Below are positions 42,816 through 53,648 of a stretch of DNA of 64,000 nucleotides, piece by piece. This DNA is from Yarrowia lipolytica (Eukaryota > Ascomycota > Dipodascomycetes > Dipodascales), in assembly GCF_001761485.1 (NCBI RefSeq), contig NC_090773.1, positions 1,798,001 through 1,862,000 on the forward strand. Reading direction: 5' to 3'. The notes under the pieces are model-generated. The model was given only the letters and a program-made list of their open reading frames with translations. It was not told the DNA's origin and did not search any database. Within the stretch, counting starts at the first letter, position 1. Every line of letters starts with the position of its first letter. The translations under genes were made by a program, and so were the position numbers.

Positions 42816-44573
42816 ATGTCACATTACATCGGAGTAGACGTCGGTACAGGCTCGGCCAGAGCTTGTCTCATGAACGCGGAGGGCGAAATCGTGTCGTTGG
42901 CCTCCAGAAACATCACCAAGTGGGAACCCATCCCCGACTACATCAACCAGAGCAGCACTGAAATCTGGGAGTCTGTGTGTTTCTGCACAAAGAAGGTAAT
43001 TGAGGACAGTGGAGTGGACCCTTCCCAGGTCAAGGGTATCGGTTTTGATGCCACCTGTTCCTTGGTGGTGCTGGATGAAGACAATAAGCCCGTTGCCGTG
43101 GGGCCCGACTTCCACGACTCACACCAGAACATTCTGCTGTGGATGGACCACCGAGCTGGAAAGCAAACCAAGAAGATCAACAAGTCCGGCTTCAAGCTCC
43201 TGAACTACGTGGGAGGACGAATGAGCGTGGAGATGGAGATCCCCAAGATCTTGTGGCTCAAGGATAACATGCCCGAGGACGTGTTCGACAAGTGCAAGTT
43301 CTATGATCTTCCCGACTACCTCACTCATCAGGCCACTGGCCAGGAGACCCGATCCTTCTGTTCCATCACCTGCAAGCAGGGCTTCGAGCCTGTGGGTGTT
43401 GATGGCTCCACCGAGGGCTGGAACCGAGACTTCCTTACTGCTATCGGACTTCCCGAGCTGATCGAGAACGACTTTGCCAAGCTCGGAGGCTCTTTCAAGG
43501 AGCACGGAAAGAACATCTTGTCCGCTGGTGATGCCATTGGCCCTCTTAGCGAGGAATCAGCCAAGGAGCTGGGCCTCACCACATCCACCATTGTGGGATC
43601 AGCTGTGATTGATGCTTACGCAGGCTGGATCGGAACTGTGGCAGCAAAGACTGACATTCTCAAGGAGTCGCACCCCTCTTACACCGAGTCCATTGAGCTC
43701 GCCACCCATCGACTTGCCGCCGTCGCAGGCACCTCCACCTGCCACCTCGTCATGTCCAAGGAACCCATTTTTGTGCCTGGTGTTTGGGGACCTTACAGAG
43801 ACGTTCTCGAGAAGGGCTACTGGCTCGCCGAGGGTGGCCAGTCCGCCACTGGAGAGCTTCTCCATCACATTCTCACATCTCACCCCGCTCATCTGGAGCT
43901 GGTGGCTAAAGCTGGAGAGGCCGGTATTTCCACCTTTGACTGGCTTAATAACCGACTCGAAGAGATGAAGCTTGAGAAAAACGCCGGATCGCTCTTGTAT
44001 CTCACACGAAACATGTTCTTCTACGGAGATCTTCACGGCAACAGATCCCCTATTGCCGACTCTTCCATGAAGGGTGCCTTTATTGGTCTTGATTTCGATG
44101 TTTCCCTCGATAACCTGGCCCTGCACTACCTGTGTGCAGTGGAGTTTATTGCCCAGCAGACCCGCCAGATTGTGGAGGCCCTCAATAACGCCGGTCACAA
44201 GGTTAACCAGATTTACCTGTCTGGAGGCCAGTGCCGAAACCACGTCTTGACGCAGATCATGAGTTCTGCTACTGGCTATCCTCTCATTATCCCAAAGTAC
44301 ATTGATGCAGCTGTTGTGCTCGGATCGGCGATGCTTGGAGCTCGAGCTGCTCATAAGAAGGATCTCTGGGAAATCATGGGCGAGCTGTCCGGACCTGGTA
44401 AGGCCATTTATCCCGAGACTGACTCTCTCGATAAGAAGATCTTGAACGCTAAATACGCCATCTTCTTGGATCAGGCGGAGACCCAGCAAAAGTATAGAAA
44501 GCAGGTTGCCAAGGCCTTAGGAGAGGATGAGGACGATGAAGATATTGAGAAGAAGAAGCAGAAGACTACTTAG
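42816..44573 (+). CDS. FGGY-family pentulose kinase, D-ribulokinase type (YDR109C/human FGGY homologue)
   Basis: Predicted to phosphorylate D-ribulose to D-ribulose 5-phosphate with ATP, a repair or salvage reaction in the cytosol. The 585 residues show the N-terminal phosphate loop (YIGVDVGTGSARACL). The TCSLV motif at 80-84 separates D-ribulokinases from other FGGY enzymes. The catalytic region has LLWMDHRAGKQT, the ATP side has AGTSTCHLVMSKEP, and the C-terminal FGGY box is IYLSGGQCRNHVLTQIMSS. The end is a lysine-rich tail (EKKKQKTT). The length is typical for the eukaryotic group (about 550-700). No introns. The TCSLV assignment rests on published family knowledge; the activity is not shown by the sequence itself. 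Confidence 0.92.
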   Translation: MSHYIGVDVGTGSARACLMNAEGEIVSLASRNITKWEPIPDYINQSSTEIWESVCFCTKKVIEDSGVDPSQVKGIGFDATCSLVVLDEDNKPVAVGPDFHDSHQNILLWMDHRAGKQTKKINKSGFKLLNYVGGRMSVEMEIPKILWLKDNMPEDVFDKCKFYDLPDYLTHQATGQETRSFCSITCKQGFEPVGVDGSTEGWNRDFLTAIGLPELIENDFAKLGGSFKEHGKNILSAGDAIGPLSEESAKELGLTTSTIVGSAVIDAYAGWIGTVAAKTDILKESHPSYTESIELATHRLAAVAGTSTCHLVMSKEPIFVPGVWGPYRDVLEKGYWLAEGGQSATGELLHHILTSHPAHLELVAKAGEAGISTFDWLNNRLEEMKLEKNAGSLLYLTRNMFFYGDLHGNRSPIADSSMKGAFIGLDFDVSLDNLALHYLCAVEFIAQQTRQIVEALNNAGHKVNQIYLSGGQCRNHVLTQIMSSATGYPLIIPKYIDAAVVLGSAMLGARAAHKKDLWEIMGELSGPGKAIYPETDSLDKKILNAKYAIFLDQAETQQKYRKQVAKALGEDEDDEDIEKKKQKTT

Positions 44574-46257
44574 AGAGATCTATCTAGCTCTAGTTTCTCC
44601 GACTTGACTTCAAGCCTCTGTATAAATGAAATTGATTAACGTATGACTTACAGGACACACACCTCCGAGTGGGGTGCAAGGAAGTAGACGGCCGTTTGGG
44701 TCAAAGTCAAGACACTTGGCGGCGGCTGACTTGGTCTTTTGAATAGGTCTTTCTGGCCATTCTCTCGATGTGTGTCGCTCGGGAAGACTTCAACATGATG
44801 AAACAGAGGTTTGATTAGTGTAAGACCAACAATTCATAAACCAGGTGGCTTGTACCGCGTAGTAGATACCCCCGAAATTGTTGTTCGGTCTACATGGCAG
44901 TTATATGAGAAGATTCAAGAATCCACACTTGTCTGTCATATGGAAGTAGTCAAAAGTTGGTTGTGCTGATTAATCACGGTTTTTGAAAAGAATGCGCATA
45001 TAGTGATATTAGTTTTTAGTGGATAATTTAGAGTCAGACTATCACAAAAATATCGCTTGCTGTTCTCTCTGGTCTCAGTATTGTGGATTTATTCTCCAAC
45101 AAGACTGTGTATTTTTCAGTTCAACCGCAGTTCCATTTTTTTCGAAACTGCGAAATTCCTGAAAAGCTTAATTGTAAAGGTTGACAAAAAATAAATAAAT
45201 AAATCAAAAAAAATTGATGCACAACTGACAAAGATGAATACCGATAAAAGTGAGATGGTACACAAGGACCATACCTGAAAAAATAAGTTAAAAAACAAGT
45301 TGTAGGTACAGTTGATGATCATAATCTAGCTAATTAGCACAGCAGACAGGGTTCCTGAAGTGTATGGTTCCTGAAGTGAATAGTTTCGAATTTCTAATAT
45401 GGAACACTTTTAACAACGCATTTACAATACAGTAGCCTCATATATAACTGTCTAACAAAGAATGTTCAGCGACCATGGTGGTAGATACTACCGTGATTAT
45501 GTCTAACACACAAAAAAACAAGAATATCCAGCTCGCTCGGACCAATATGGCCGCAGAGTGCTGAGCAACTCATGTCAGATTTTGTTAGCGGAACCCTATC
45601 ATTGTTAAACGTTCAATTTAGGTTCTACTTGGGGTATCAGCATAGAGTTAGTTTACCAAAAAACATAGAAAAAATATATTATATAAATGGTACTGGTTTA
45701 GAACAGCAATATTTCCATTAAAACTATTGTACATATCTTGTCACTTTGAATCGCCCGTGTTGACGGGTATCCTACAGGTCCCCAACTCCTTCAGCCTTAT
45801 GGTGTCGCGCAGCAAGCGGCGGTAACTCCGTATGTATACATGACATGACCATCAAGATTCTCCGCTAGTGTGTTTTTAACCGCTCGCGGTGCAGATAGGT
45901 GGAGTTTATGAGTGGCACGCGACGAAAAATAACCGTTAGCGTGCATCCGTTTGCGAGGGGGCGGGCCGTCGACTCAAAGACCCGGGTTGTGTATCTCGTT
46001 CTGCCCACGTGTTTTTAAAACGACCTTGTAGATGTGCAACGTTATCAGTATCTGAGCAATGCGGCTGAGATTGGACAATATGAGCACGAAAATGCAGAAC
46101 ACTAGGAGATTGCCAAGATGTATATATAAACGTGGTTATCCTTTCAAACCTTGCCTTGGGCTGGTTATAAGTACGAGTACAGTACATCCCGAAGCCGGTA
46201 CAAGTTCGAGTACAAGTACAGTGTACAGTGCATACCAGGTTCGATCCAGTCACTCCA
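44574..46257. other. Intergenic, no supported gene
   Basis: About 1.7 kb. A minus-strand stretch near 44650-44790 reads as a short protein-like string (KCLDFDPNGRLLPC) ending at a possible GTAAGT donor, but no start codon or partner exon is evident. GTAC-rich words occur at 46165-46230 just before the next gene. The middle part (45000-45750) is AT-rich. Confidence 0.45.
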
Positions 46258-46800
46258 ATGCTCACAACACCATATCCCGTCGGCTCCCTTGGAGCAGAGA
46301 ACATCAGATGGATGCTAGAGTTCGATCTCGCAGTGGAGGACGCAGACCCCTCTCAAGATAAACACAGACACGTCAAGCTTCTGCTGGAGCACTTTCCGTT
46401 GGAGGAAAAGCTGTGGCTTCGGCGACGGTTCGATCGCATCAGCAAGGAGATCCAGGAAACAGAAGGGGTTGACCCAGAGGGATCTTCGTCCAACAAAATT
46501 GTCTTCGGCAACAAGTACTGGGCCGCTGTCAGAAGATATGTGCTGGACAATTGGTGTCCCACCACAACATACGTGAGATTGTACCAGGACCTGCGAGATG
46601 TGCACAGAGAAGACTTTTTCAACAACCGCGACTTTTCTCGACGCGTTCAGTTCCTGTTTCATCTGTGCTACAGAAATACTTTTGACGAAGAAGACGAGCG
46701 TCAGGTCTACATGCGCGGCGATCCGAACTACAAGTTCTTCAACCCCTCAGTAAAGCCCTGGATTGACCAGGTGGATGAATATGTAGCCATCATTGAATAG
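46258..46800 (+). CDS. Uncharacterised protein, 180 residues, followed by a long A tract
   Basis: The start is the ATG at 46258 (MLTTPYPVGSLGAENIRWML); the open frame before it has no ATG. The protein is rich in charged and aromatic residues, with helical segments (HVKLLLEHFPLEEKLWLRRR; RYVLDNWCPTTTYVRLYQDL; FSRRVQFLFHLCYRNTFDEE). No known domain or signal sequence is seen. Composition is clearly protein-like, and the frame is open for 540 bases. Downstream are AATAAA-like words and then 22 consecutive A residues at 46914-46935, as if a polyadenylated copy had been inserted. This raises the possibility of a retroposed gene. Function unknown. Confidence 0.65.
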   Translation: MLTTPYPVGSLGAENIRWMLEFDLAVEDADPSQDKHRHVKLLLEHFPLEEKLWLRRRFDRISKEIQETEGVDPEGSSSNKIVFGNKYWAAVRRYVLDNWCPTTTYVRLYQDLRDVHREDFFNNRDFSRRVQFLFHLCYRNTFDEEDERQVYMRGDPNYKFFNPSVKPWIDQVDEYVAIIE

Positions 46801-47530
46801 AATGATTAGCCAGATGCTGTTGATTCGCTAATTAGTTCAACCAGATACATTTAACCAAGTACATAATTGTACAATAGAGTAATAAATAATGTTAATAATG
46901 TCAAAAAAAATATAAAAAAAAAAAAAAAAAAAAAACCTTCACCTAACAATACACACCTTGGTAAGTCTGATAGCTACACTATGTGGGACCACCAAACAAT
47001 TACCGGCATCTGACAAAAAATCGAGGTTACGAATTGGCACCTGCTAACAACTGAATTGAAGGCAGATATGCTACCACTTTTTTTATTAATTTTTTTAAAT
47101 AATATTTTTGTTTTTTACACAAACAGCACCGATTTAAACTTTTTGAAATATTTTGGGTCGGCTACTTGCAGAGGAAGTCACGTGATCGACCTGAAAAGCC
47201 TACAGTATTTCCTTAGTGAAAAAATATATATATATTTTGGCAATAACTCAACAGCTAGATATGCTATCGAGTAAGGACAAGTATTTGGGTAGTTCATGGA
47301 TCAGAAAGAACCACCGATTGCGGTATATCACGTGATTCATCGATAAGCTGATCCGGTATAAACAACTGTTGTGGTGCTTACTATAACCTAGCTTTTTTAT
47401 GCATTCACTCAACAGTACAAGAGGAGATCAAAAGGAGAACACGGCCATCTAATTAAGAGCTCGTCTTCTTCCCAAACCGTTATCGATTCAATATATACAA
47501 TAATTTATTTTGTTTTGTCTTCTTTCTGCG
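46801..47530. other. Intergenic, AT-rich
   Basis: About 730 bases of AT-rich sequence between the orphan gene and the gypsy fossil, including the A tract at 46902-46935. No gene was recognised. Confidence 0.5.
46902..46935. repeat. Poly(A) tract downstream of the orphan gene
   Basis: A runs broken only by TAT, ending in 22 consecutive A, about 110 bases after the stop codon of the orphan gene and after AATAAAT words. Confidence 0.85.
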
Positions 47531-49567
47531 TTAGTTCTCCACACATACTCTTTTAGCCAGGCTGTTAGCACCTGAGTCCACCACGTTATCTACCCCCATC
47601 TTACCGTCCACCTCAACACCTCGTTTGAGGCCATCGGTACCGTTCTTCTGCATCTTGTTCTGAATAATATCCGCCACTTCGAACTGGTGAGCGTGGATGA
47701 AATGCAGCCATCTGGAAAGAGAACTGCCCTTGAGATAAGCAGGGTTCAGAATTATGTCTCGAGAAAGAGGGAATCGGGTCTGGATTAAGAACAAGCCATG
47801 GCCAATTCGCCACTTGCGAAGAGCATACACGATTGCCTTTACGTTCTTCTCATACTCTGTGAAACGTAACTCAAGGCCATGGAATCGGGCACTCTTCCGG
47901 TCAACCACATGGAACATTCCGGATGCGTCCTGCTGCTCCAATACCACGCTGAAGCAAGTCTCGAATATTTCAGTTGATAACCTGTAAGCTCCTCGGAGAG
48001 TTTCCAGTCGCACAGGAGCCGCGCGCACAAGTGTAGTCTTGATAAGGTCGAATGCACTCTGGCACTTTTCTGTCCAGTCAAAAGGTTTGTTCCCTCCACA
48101 CAAGAGAGCCATAGGGCGAGCTACCAGTGCAAAGTCGGGGATGTAGCGTCGGTAGTAGCCTGCCAGGTGTAGGAAAGATGCAGTGTCAGTGGTGTTCAAA
48201 GGTGCACGCCAGTTGACAATCGTACAGACCTTAAGGGGGTCAGGACGACACGTCTGCTTATCGACAATATGTCCCAATAGCTCAAGTGACGACTTGAACA
48301 TGTCAGACTGGTACTTGTTGACGTAGATGTGTCTCTGACGAAGTACTCGCAGAACATTATCAAGATCTGCGGTGTGTGTTTCTCGGTCCTTTGAGCAGAC
48401 AATTAGATTGTCAAACTCTTCAAATGCAACACCACTCAGGCAACCACCAAGCTGATCCAATACCTCAGAAAGCCCTAAATGGTTGTCCCTGTCTTCTCTC
48501 AGGTCCAGGGGAAAGATAGAGATGACATTGTTAGAAAGGCCAGTGGGCTTCTTGAACGCCTGGTAGTATCCTGAGAATAGGTGAAGTTTCGAGAACACTC
48601 CATTATGTCCGATTTGAGACAAAATTTCGTCAGTTTTCGGCAACCAGAAACGGTCGTTGATAGATCTGTCGTCTAAAATGCGATGGTCTGTGCACATTCG
48701 GAACTCTCCGTCTTTGGAAATGATAATTAGCACAGGGGCTCCGTAGACTGATTGGGTAGGATCCACCAGTCCCTCTTCCAGCATCCGATTTACGTGATAC
48801 TCCACGAACTCGGTTTCATGACGACAAAGACCGTAGTTGACACAGAAGGGAGACTTGGCCAAGTCAGGCGGAGTGTTGACAACAATGTCCTTGTTCTTGG
48901 ATATGAGCTCCAACTCTTCCCGGGAGACAGCTTCTGAGTCGCGCCTTGGCTTCACCATACACAAATAAACTTGGTTGTCGGGGTCGTAGATGAGCTTCCT
49001 GCTCCGTCGGAGACTGACGTGGTAGGTTTTCGGCACACCAGCCATTTTTCCCACCTGCAATCGTCTCTGTGCAAATTCGGCTGCTGTTTCTGCGACTCCC
49101 TGTCTGACTTTGTGAAAGAAGTGACTCTCTGTCTGCGAGTTGAATTCTGGACACCAATAGCTCGCAAAGTTGCTCTTGAACTCATGCCAGTTAGAGAGGA
49201 TATTCTTTGCCATGCTCTGTCGCCACCAAAGACCTGCAGAACCAAAAAGCCGAGAGCCCAAAAGATGAGGTCTGGCATGGTGTGGGACTGGAAACGTACA
49301 CAGAAAGTTCTCGACAGCAATCAGCCAGTCATGGGCAAGCTGTGCATTTTGCGACACTAGCACGGCGTCTCCTGTGAAGATGGGTATCGTATGAACCGGG
49401 TAGATGCTTCTGAGCCAGTTGAGATATCGGGCATGTTCGTGAGAGAAGTCTGGCGATTGCGGGGTCGGAAGGAACGTGACTGCTGGCACGGACGAAGTTG
49501 TAGGGGCGGTAGAACAAGTGGCGGAAGAGTGTGGCGACGTGTTATTTGTACTATCCGAGCTGTTCAT
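47531..49567 (-). mobile_element. Ty3/gypsy (Metaviridae) fossil with gag-like, reverse transcriptase and RNase H-like parts
   Basis: A virus-like fossil on the minus strand kept as a single open frame of 678 codons. In order there is a serine/threonine-rich start, a gag-like segment (about 60-175), a reverse transcriptase region (about 235-460) and an RNase H-like region (about 480-625), then a short unrelated tail. As an element it looks broken. No long terminal repeats were recognised beside it. A TATA-like word lies about 190 bases upstream of the start on the minus strand, so the frame may have its own promoter. Divergence from typical gypsy proteins suggests considerable age. That such a long frame stays open is unexpected for a fossil and leaves host use as a possibility. 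Confidence 0.85.
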
Positions 49568-51013
49568 GTGACAGTAGAAGTATAGATGTTGTTGTCGGTT
49601 TGTTTCACAGACGGTGTGTGTAGGTTGCTAGGTGTGTAGCGTGGGGTCAGCGACTGTGTGTGTGGGGCAGTTATCGTGCTGTATAGCTGTTGATTGTAGT
49701 GACTGGGTACTGTAACTGTAGTTGGCCCTGCGACCAACCGTGGCGTGTAGCAGTGTATATATAGCCTCTCTTTCTTTTCAAATCATTTTAACCGAAGGTT
49801 CCAGGTGTAGTGCTTTTGGGTTTCGGAAACGCACCAGTGGCGAATTTACTCACGTGCCAGTGGCGAGTCGAGTCAGACCAACGTCAGCTGATGCATTTTA
49901 CATGCAGACTCGCGATTTCAACGAAGAGGCGGTGTACAAAGGTGTCCCCATATTTTATTTATACCGTCCATGGCCCAGTGGCTTGATTATCCTCTTCACC
50001 ACGGTTGTTTTTTTCTGATTCAATAGGCCCCGCCAGTGCCCAGTTTCGAAAGAAGGCTGTGGAACAACAATAAAAAAACGGCCTGCTTGCTACGAGATAA
50101 GGTTCGACGTTTGATGTTTTTTAAGGTTATCTTGCCATTTGGGTGAGTTCTGAGATGTTTCCAACAGAGACGTGGTTTGCTACCCAACGAGCCATCTTTC
50201 AGTTCAGCACCCTCATTCTAGAAGCCTTGTATCTTTGTCCGAGAAAACAACTAAACATAACGTTCCCCCGGCTGCTGACTCATATCCCGATTTTGATATT
50301 CATATTTTAACTCTGCTTTCCTACTCGGTACTACTGAAACTCTAAATAATGCGATGCCTTGAATGTACATTGTACTTCTGACGTGCTTCTAGAAGCCGTG
50401 CGACACGTTAAACGCGCTAAAACCGAAAATCAGATCCCCGCGATCCAGCACTCGTGATCGCCAATAATAAATGAGGCTAGCATTATGCTACTAATAGCCA
50501 GCAATCAGGCTACCTTGGCAGCCCCGAATCTATACCTAAGACAATGAATGCCAAGCCCAGACGATAAGAGAGAAACAATTGAGCAAGAGAAACAATAATT
50601 GATCGAGTGTTCAAGGGACGCCTCGGCTGAGTTTCGTAGCCGTGTTCGGCGTGTTTTATACACGCAAGAACCCCTTGTACATCCCAGGACCCTCGGTAAC
50701 TAGTAGCGACAGCTGGCTAGTATGGCTATACTCTCTGATCAAGTAGGCACCCCTTGAGGAATAGAGCACAACATCAGGCAAGAGAGATCTACCTACTCAA
50801 GTAATCTACCTACTCAAGTGAATTTACCACCACGAATGAAAACAAAACCTCTTCGTGGAGCACCATTGATGTCCAAGATGGTACCACTTCATAGCTACCT
50901 TATCTGTTCATGCCAGAGAGTATATACATATTGAGCTCCTGTAAAACGCATTCATAAATCTATAATTTATAATCTATAATCTATTATATTCTCTATGTGC
51001 AGTTGGTTAATGG
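49568..51013. other. Intergenic, no gene seen
   Basis: About 1.4 kb. The first 250 bases are GT-rich and contain a TATA-like TATATATAG near 49755-49763. The remainder is AT-rich with no convincing open frame and ends in AT-rich TATAATCTATAA-like repeats near 50958-50990. Confidence 0.5.
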
Positions 51014-51478
51014 TTAATTATCGGTCTTCTTCTTGTAGTAACATGTCTTGTGGTAGGGAGTGTACCGCTGGGTATGTCCTTTTCGAATGATCTCCAGATG
51101 CTCCTCAAAAGACACAGACGGAACATAGAGAGGCTTGTAAACAGGGATCATGATGGGTGCGGGTCTGTAAAACCAGCTCTGACGATCAACATGATTGTCG
51201 TCATCGTCAGCATCGCTCCAGTCTTCGGGATCAGACAGTTCGTATGCTGCATGCTCGTCTTGGGCAGTAACAGACACAGAGACAACCTTTATAGCAGTAG
51301 AAGGGGTTGATTTCGTGACAGCCTTCTCGATAGAGTAAGATAAGTCTGAAAATTCCCGCTTCTCGCTGTCAACGAAATGATAATTAGGTGTAGTGTGTTT
51401 CTTGGAGGCATTGGCGCTGTTCCATTGGGTCACAAAGGCCACGGAGGGGGTATTGGACTTAGAAGAGAGGTTTTTCAT
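51014..51478 (-). CDS. Uncharacterised protein, 154 residues
   Basis: The start is taken at the ATG at 51478 (MKNLSSKSNTPSVAFVTQWN); the frame is open 63 bases further but without a better methionine. The protein has a serine-rich beginning, an acidic centre (LSDPEDWSDADDDDNHVD) and a proline- and tyrosine-rich end (RPAPIMIPVYKPLYVPSVSF, then YTPYHKTCYYKKK). No signal peptide or known domain is visible. It is likely a lineage-specific gene in a sparse region. Function unknown. Confidence 0.6.
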   Translation of the reverse strand: MKNLSSKSNTPSVAFVTQWNSANASKKHTTPNYHFVDSEKREFSDLSYSIEKAVTKSTPSTAIKVVSVSVTAQDEHAAYELSDPEDWSDADDDDNHVDRQSWFYRPAPIMIPVYKPLYVPSVSFEEHLEIIRKGHTQRYTPYHKTCYYKKKTDN

Positions 51479-52390
51479 GTTGAGAGAGGTGATGAAAGAT
51501 GGTAGAGAATGTCCAAGGGGAACCCAGGGGTTATATATCAACCACTGACTACTCTATGTGATATTCCTGTTTAGGTAGGACTGGGAACATACACTACAAT
51601 GAGGAGTTATCAGAACTATGCTTCTTTTAAGTGGTCAACATAATTAATAGATTAATCTGTAAAGAATTACCGTCAATCGTACATTGGTTCGTTAAGACTC
51701 TCTTGCGTCCCTTTCTTGTCCATATCCAATGCCTATACCTTATCCATGCATGATTGAGCCTATACAGTGAACATGGACAACTACAGAAGTACACGAAAAA
51801 CGCTACAAGTGGGGCAATTGTTTACTGAATAGTAGCGACAATACTTTGATTGAATAATTTTCTATTCAGATTCAAAACTGTACTGATATGTTATGGTATT
51901 ATGCATCTACTTGGAAGATGAGAACATGAGTTGTTGTACCACCCAAGAAGATAAAAAACAGAGGTAGAAATTAACCCCAAATGAGCAATTATATACTCCA
52001 TTTGTCAATTACGCTTTCTCTGTTTTCTTTTCTTCTTCAGCCTCTCTGGTTTTTGTTTTATTCTCAATGACATTTTTGCAATGTCTGTTCTATTAGAACC
52101 TAAGGTGATATATGTTTCATATCCCCATAAAGCCCCTTCATTTCACTTCGGTAGTTAATTGTATCACTCTCAATGGCTTCACTGATAGCCAATACAACTG
52201 TGTTCCTGCTAGCCTATGCTACCCTGATGTCCCTTGCCCATAATACTACAATACCCACCATCTACAGAAGCTAACCGGACATGATACAATGAAAGCCCAA
52301 TGATAAGACAGACACCAATTCTTGCTAACCACCTGCGTTGCTTATCCAAAAGGTGTAGGAGTTTCTACAATTTCGTTGCGTTAGACAATT
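51479..52390. other. Intergenic, no gene seen
   Basis: About 900 bases of AT-rich sequence between the orphan gene and the FAS1 relic, with no coding signal on either strand. Confidence 0.5.
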
Positions 52391-52394
52391 GGTA

Positions 52395-53010
52395 TTCCAC
52401 CCTGTGTTGAGCCTTGAAGGAGAGAAGATCATCCTTGGACAGAAGTATAGGTTTCTCAAACTCAACAGAGGCAGCTCAATGGTGGTTCCCTTTTGCTCCA
52501 GATAATCAATGAGGGGATTTCATGAGACTCGCCAGCCTGGTAGTTGACAGTGGCAATCTCAATGACCTCCTTCGAGGGTAGCTCAATCAATACCTTACCG
52601 GTGGTGTGCACAGAAGAGAAGACGGTCTAATTCTTGTAATTGATGAATGCAGAGTTTCGTAACACAATGGTCTAGCTCTCGAGGTCCTTTGTATCGTCGC
52701 CATTGTACTCAGATCACTCCTTGGAGCATACAATGGCCACGGCCTTGGCGTCCTTGAAGAGTCAGTTGCGTGGGCAGCTCCTCCCGTCGCTCAAGTGTTC
52801 TAGAAGTCGGGGAACTCGCCTCAGTAGAAGAATTCGGAAACAACCTCCATGACTGACTTGCCGTCTCAGATGAGAAGACCTCGAAAAGCTACAGTCTTAC
52901 TGGTAGCGGAATTCTTGACAGTGCTGGTCTAGGCAGTGGCGAAAACATCGCCATCTGCAGAGAGTCGGCGCCAGGCATCATCTTGAAGCCGTCTGATAGA
53001 AGTACCAGGA
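52395..53010 (-). pseudogene. FAS1: Decayed fragment of fatty acid synthase beta subunit (FAS1), dehydratase region
   Basis: On the minus strand the three frames together give a string homologous to the dehydratase part of yeast FAS1. Recognisable stretches are [67 protein letters not shown] with a stop at the [21 protein letters not shown] and FEKPILLS. At least six in-frame stops interrupt it, for example near 52627, 52672, 52800, 52821, 52866 and 52929. At least three frame changes occur, near 52952 (GATGGCGATG), 52795 and 52500. Two of the stops replace arginines conserved in FAS1 (Y-R-G and I-R-D-G-K), fitting CGA to TGA. The fragment covers about 200 codons of a gene of about 2050, so it is a partial duplicate. 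The functional FAS1 must lie elsewhere. Confidence 0.85.
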
Positions 53011-53648
53011 GCTTTGTAATCTTTTTCTGCACCTCTTATCTTCTGCGTCCGTCTCTGGTACTGTACATACTCCCATCACCGATTATTCTCCGGGAAAACG
53101 CCCTCCAACCCCAAAAAAGGCCCAATCCGGGCTCTCAGATGTTTCAATGCTTATGGAAGTTTCTGGAGCTTTGTTTAAAAAACGAGATATGGTGGCAAAG
53201 AGAGCAGCTATGGCCGAGGTCGCTGTGTAGTCATGTGGTGCTGACTTTGTCATCCCATCAGTCCACGATTCCTTTATGTCCAGTGTGCGTTGAGATACGT
53301 GATAATAACCAAACAAGCAAGTAGGGGACATATAAAGATACAAGCCCAGGTTTTGGTCTTGCCGTACGCTTGCTCGAGGTCATCGACTTCTGTTTATACA
53401 CTTGTAGCGTTAATTGACTGGAATACGATACACCACGGCAAAACAGTAGATTTTGCAGCACTAATGATACCAAACTTGAAGAGTACAGTATATACGGTAC
53501 AATACTTACAAACATAACCATCACTACTTGTTCTCACATTCAATGCTTACATCATGCTACTTCTTCAAATGTAGTTGGTTAGTTGCGGTCCGAGTAGTTG
53601 GACACGCGCGCCAATGAGCTCCACAGGTCGCACTCTTACCATGGCTTC
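53011..53648. other. Intergenic, no gene seen
   Basis: About 640 bases between the FAS1 relic and the 3' end of RAD50. The open frame at 52983-53324 is not protein-like. GTAC-rich words occur at 53055 and 53488-53505. Confidence 0.5.

Noticed and set aside
44650-44797. Short minus-strand protein-like string (KCLDFDPNGRLLPC) ending near a GTAAGT
   Set aside because: No in-frame start and no matching second exon could be found, so it remains a possible exon only.
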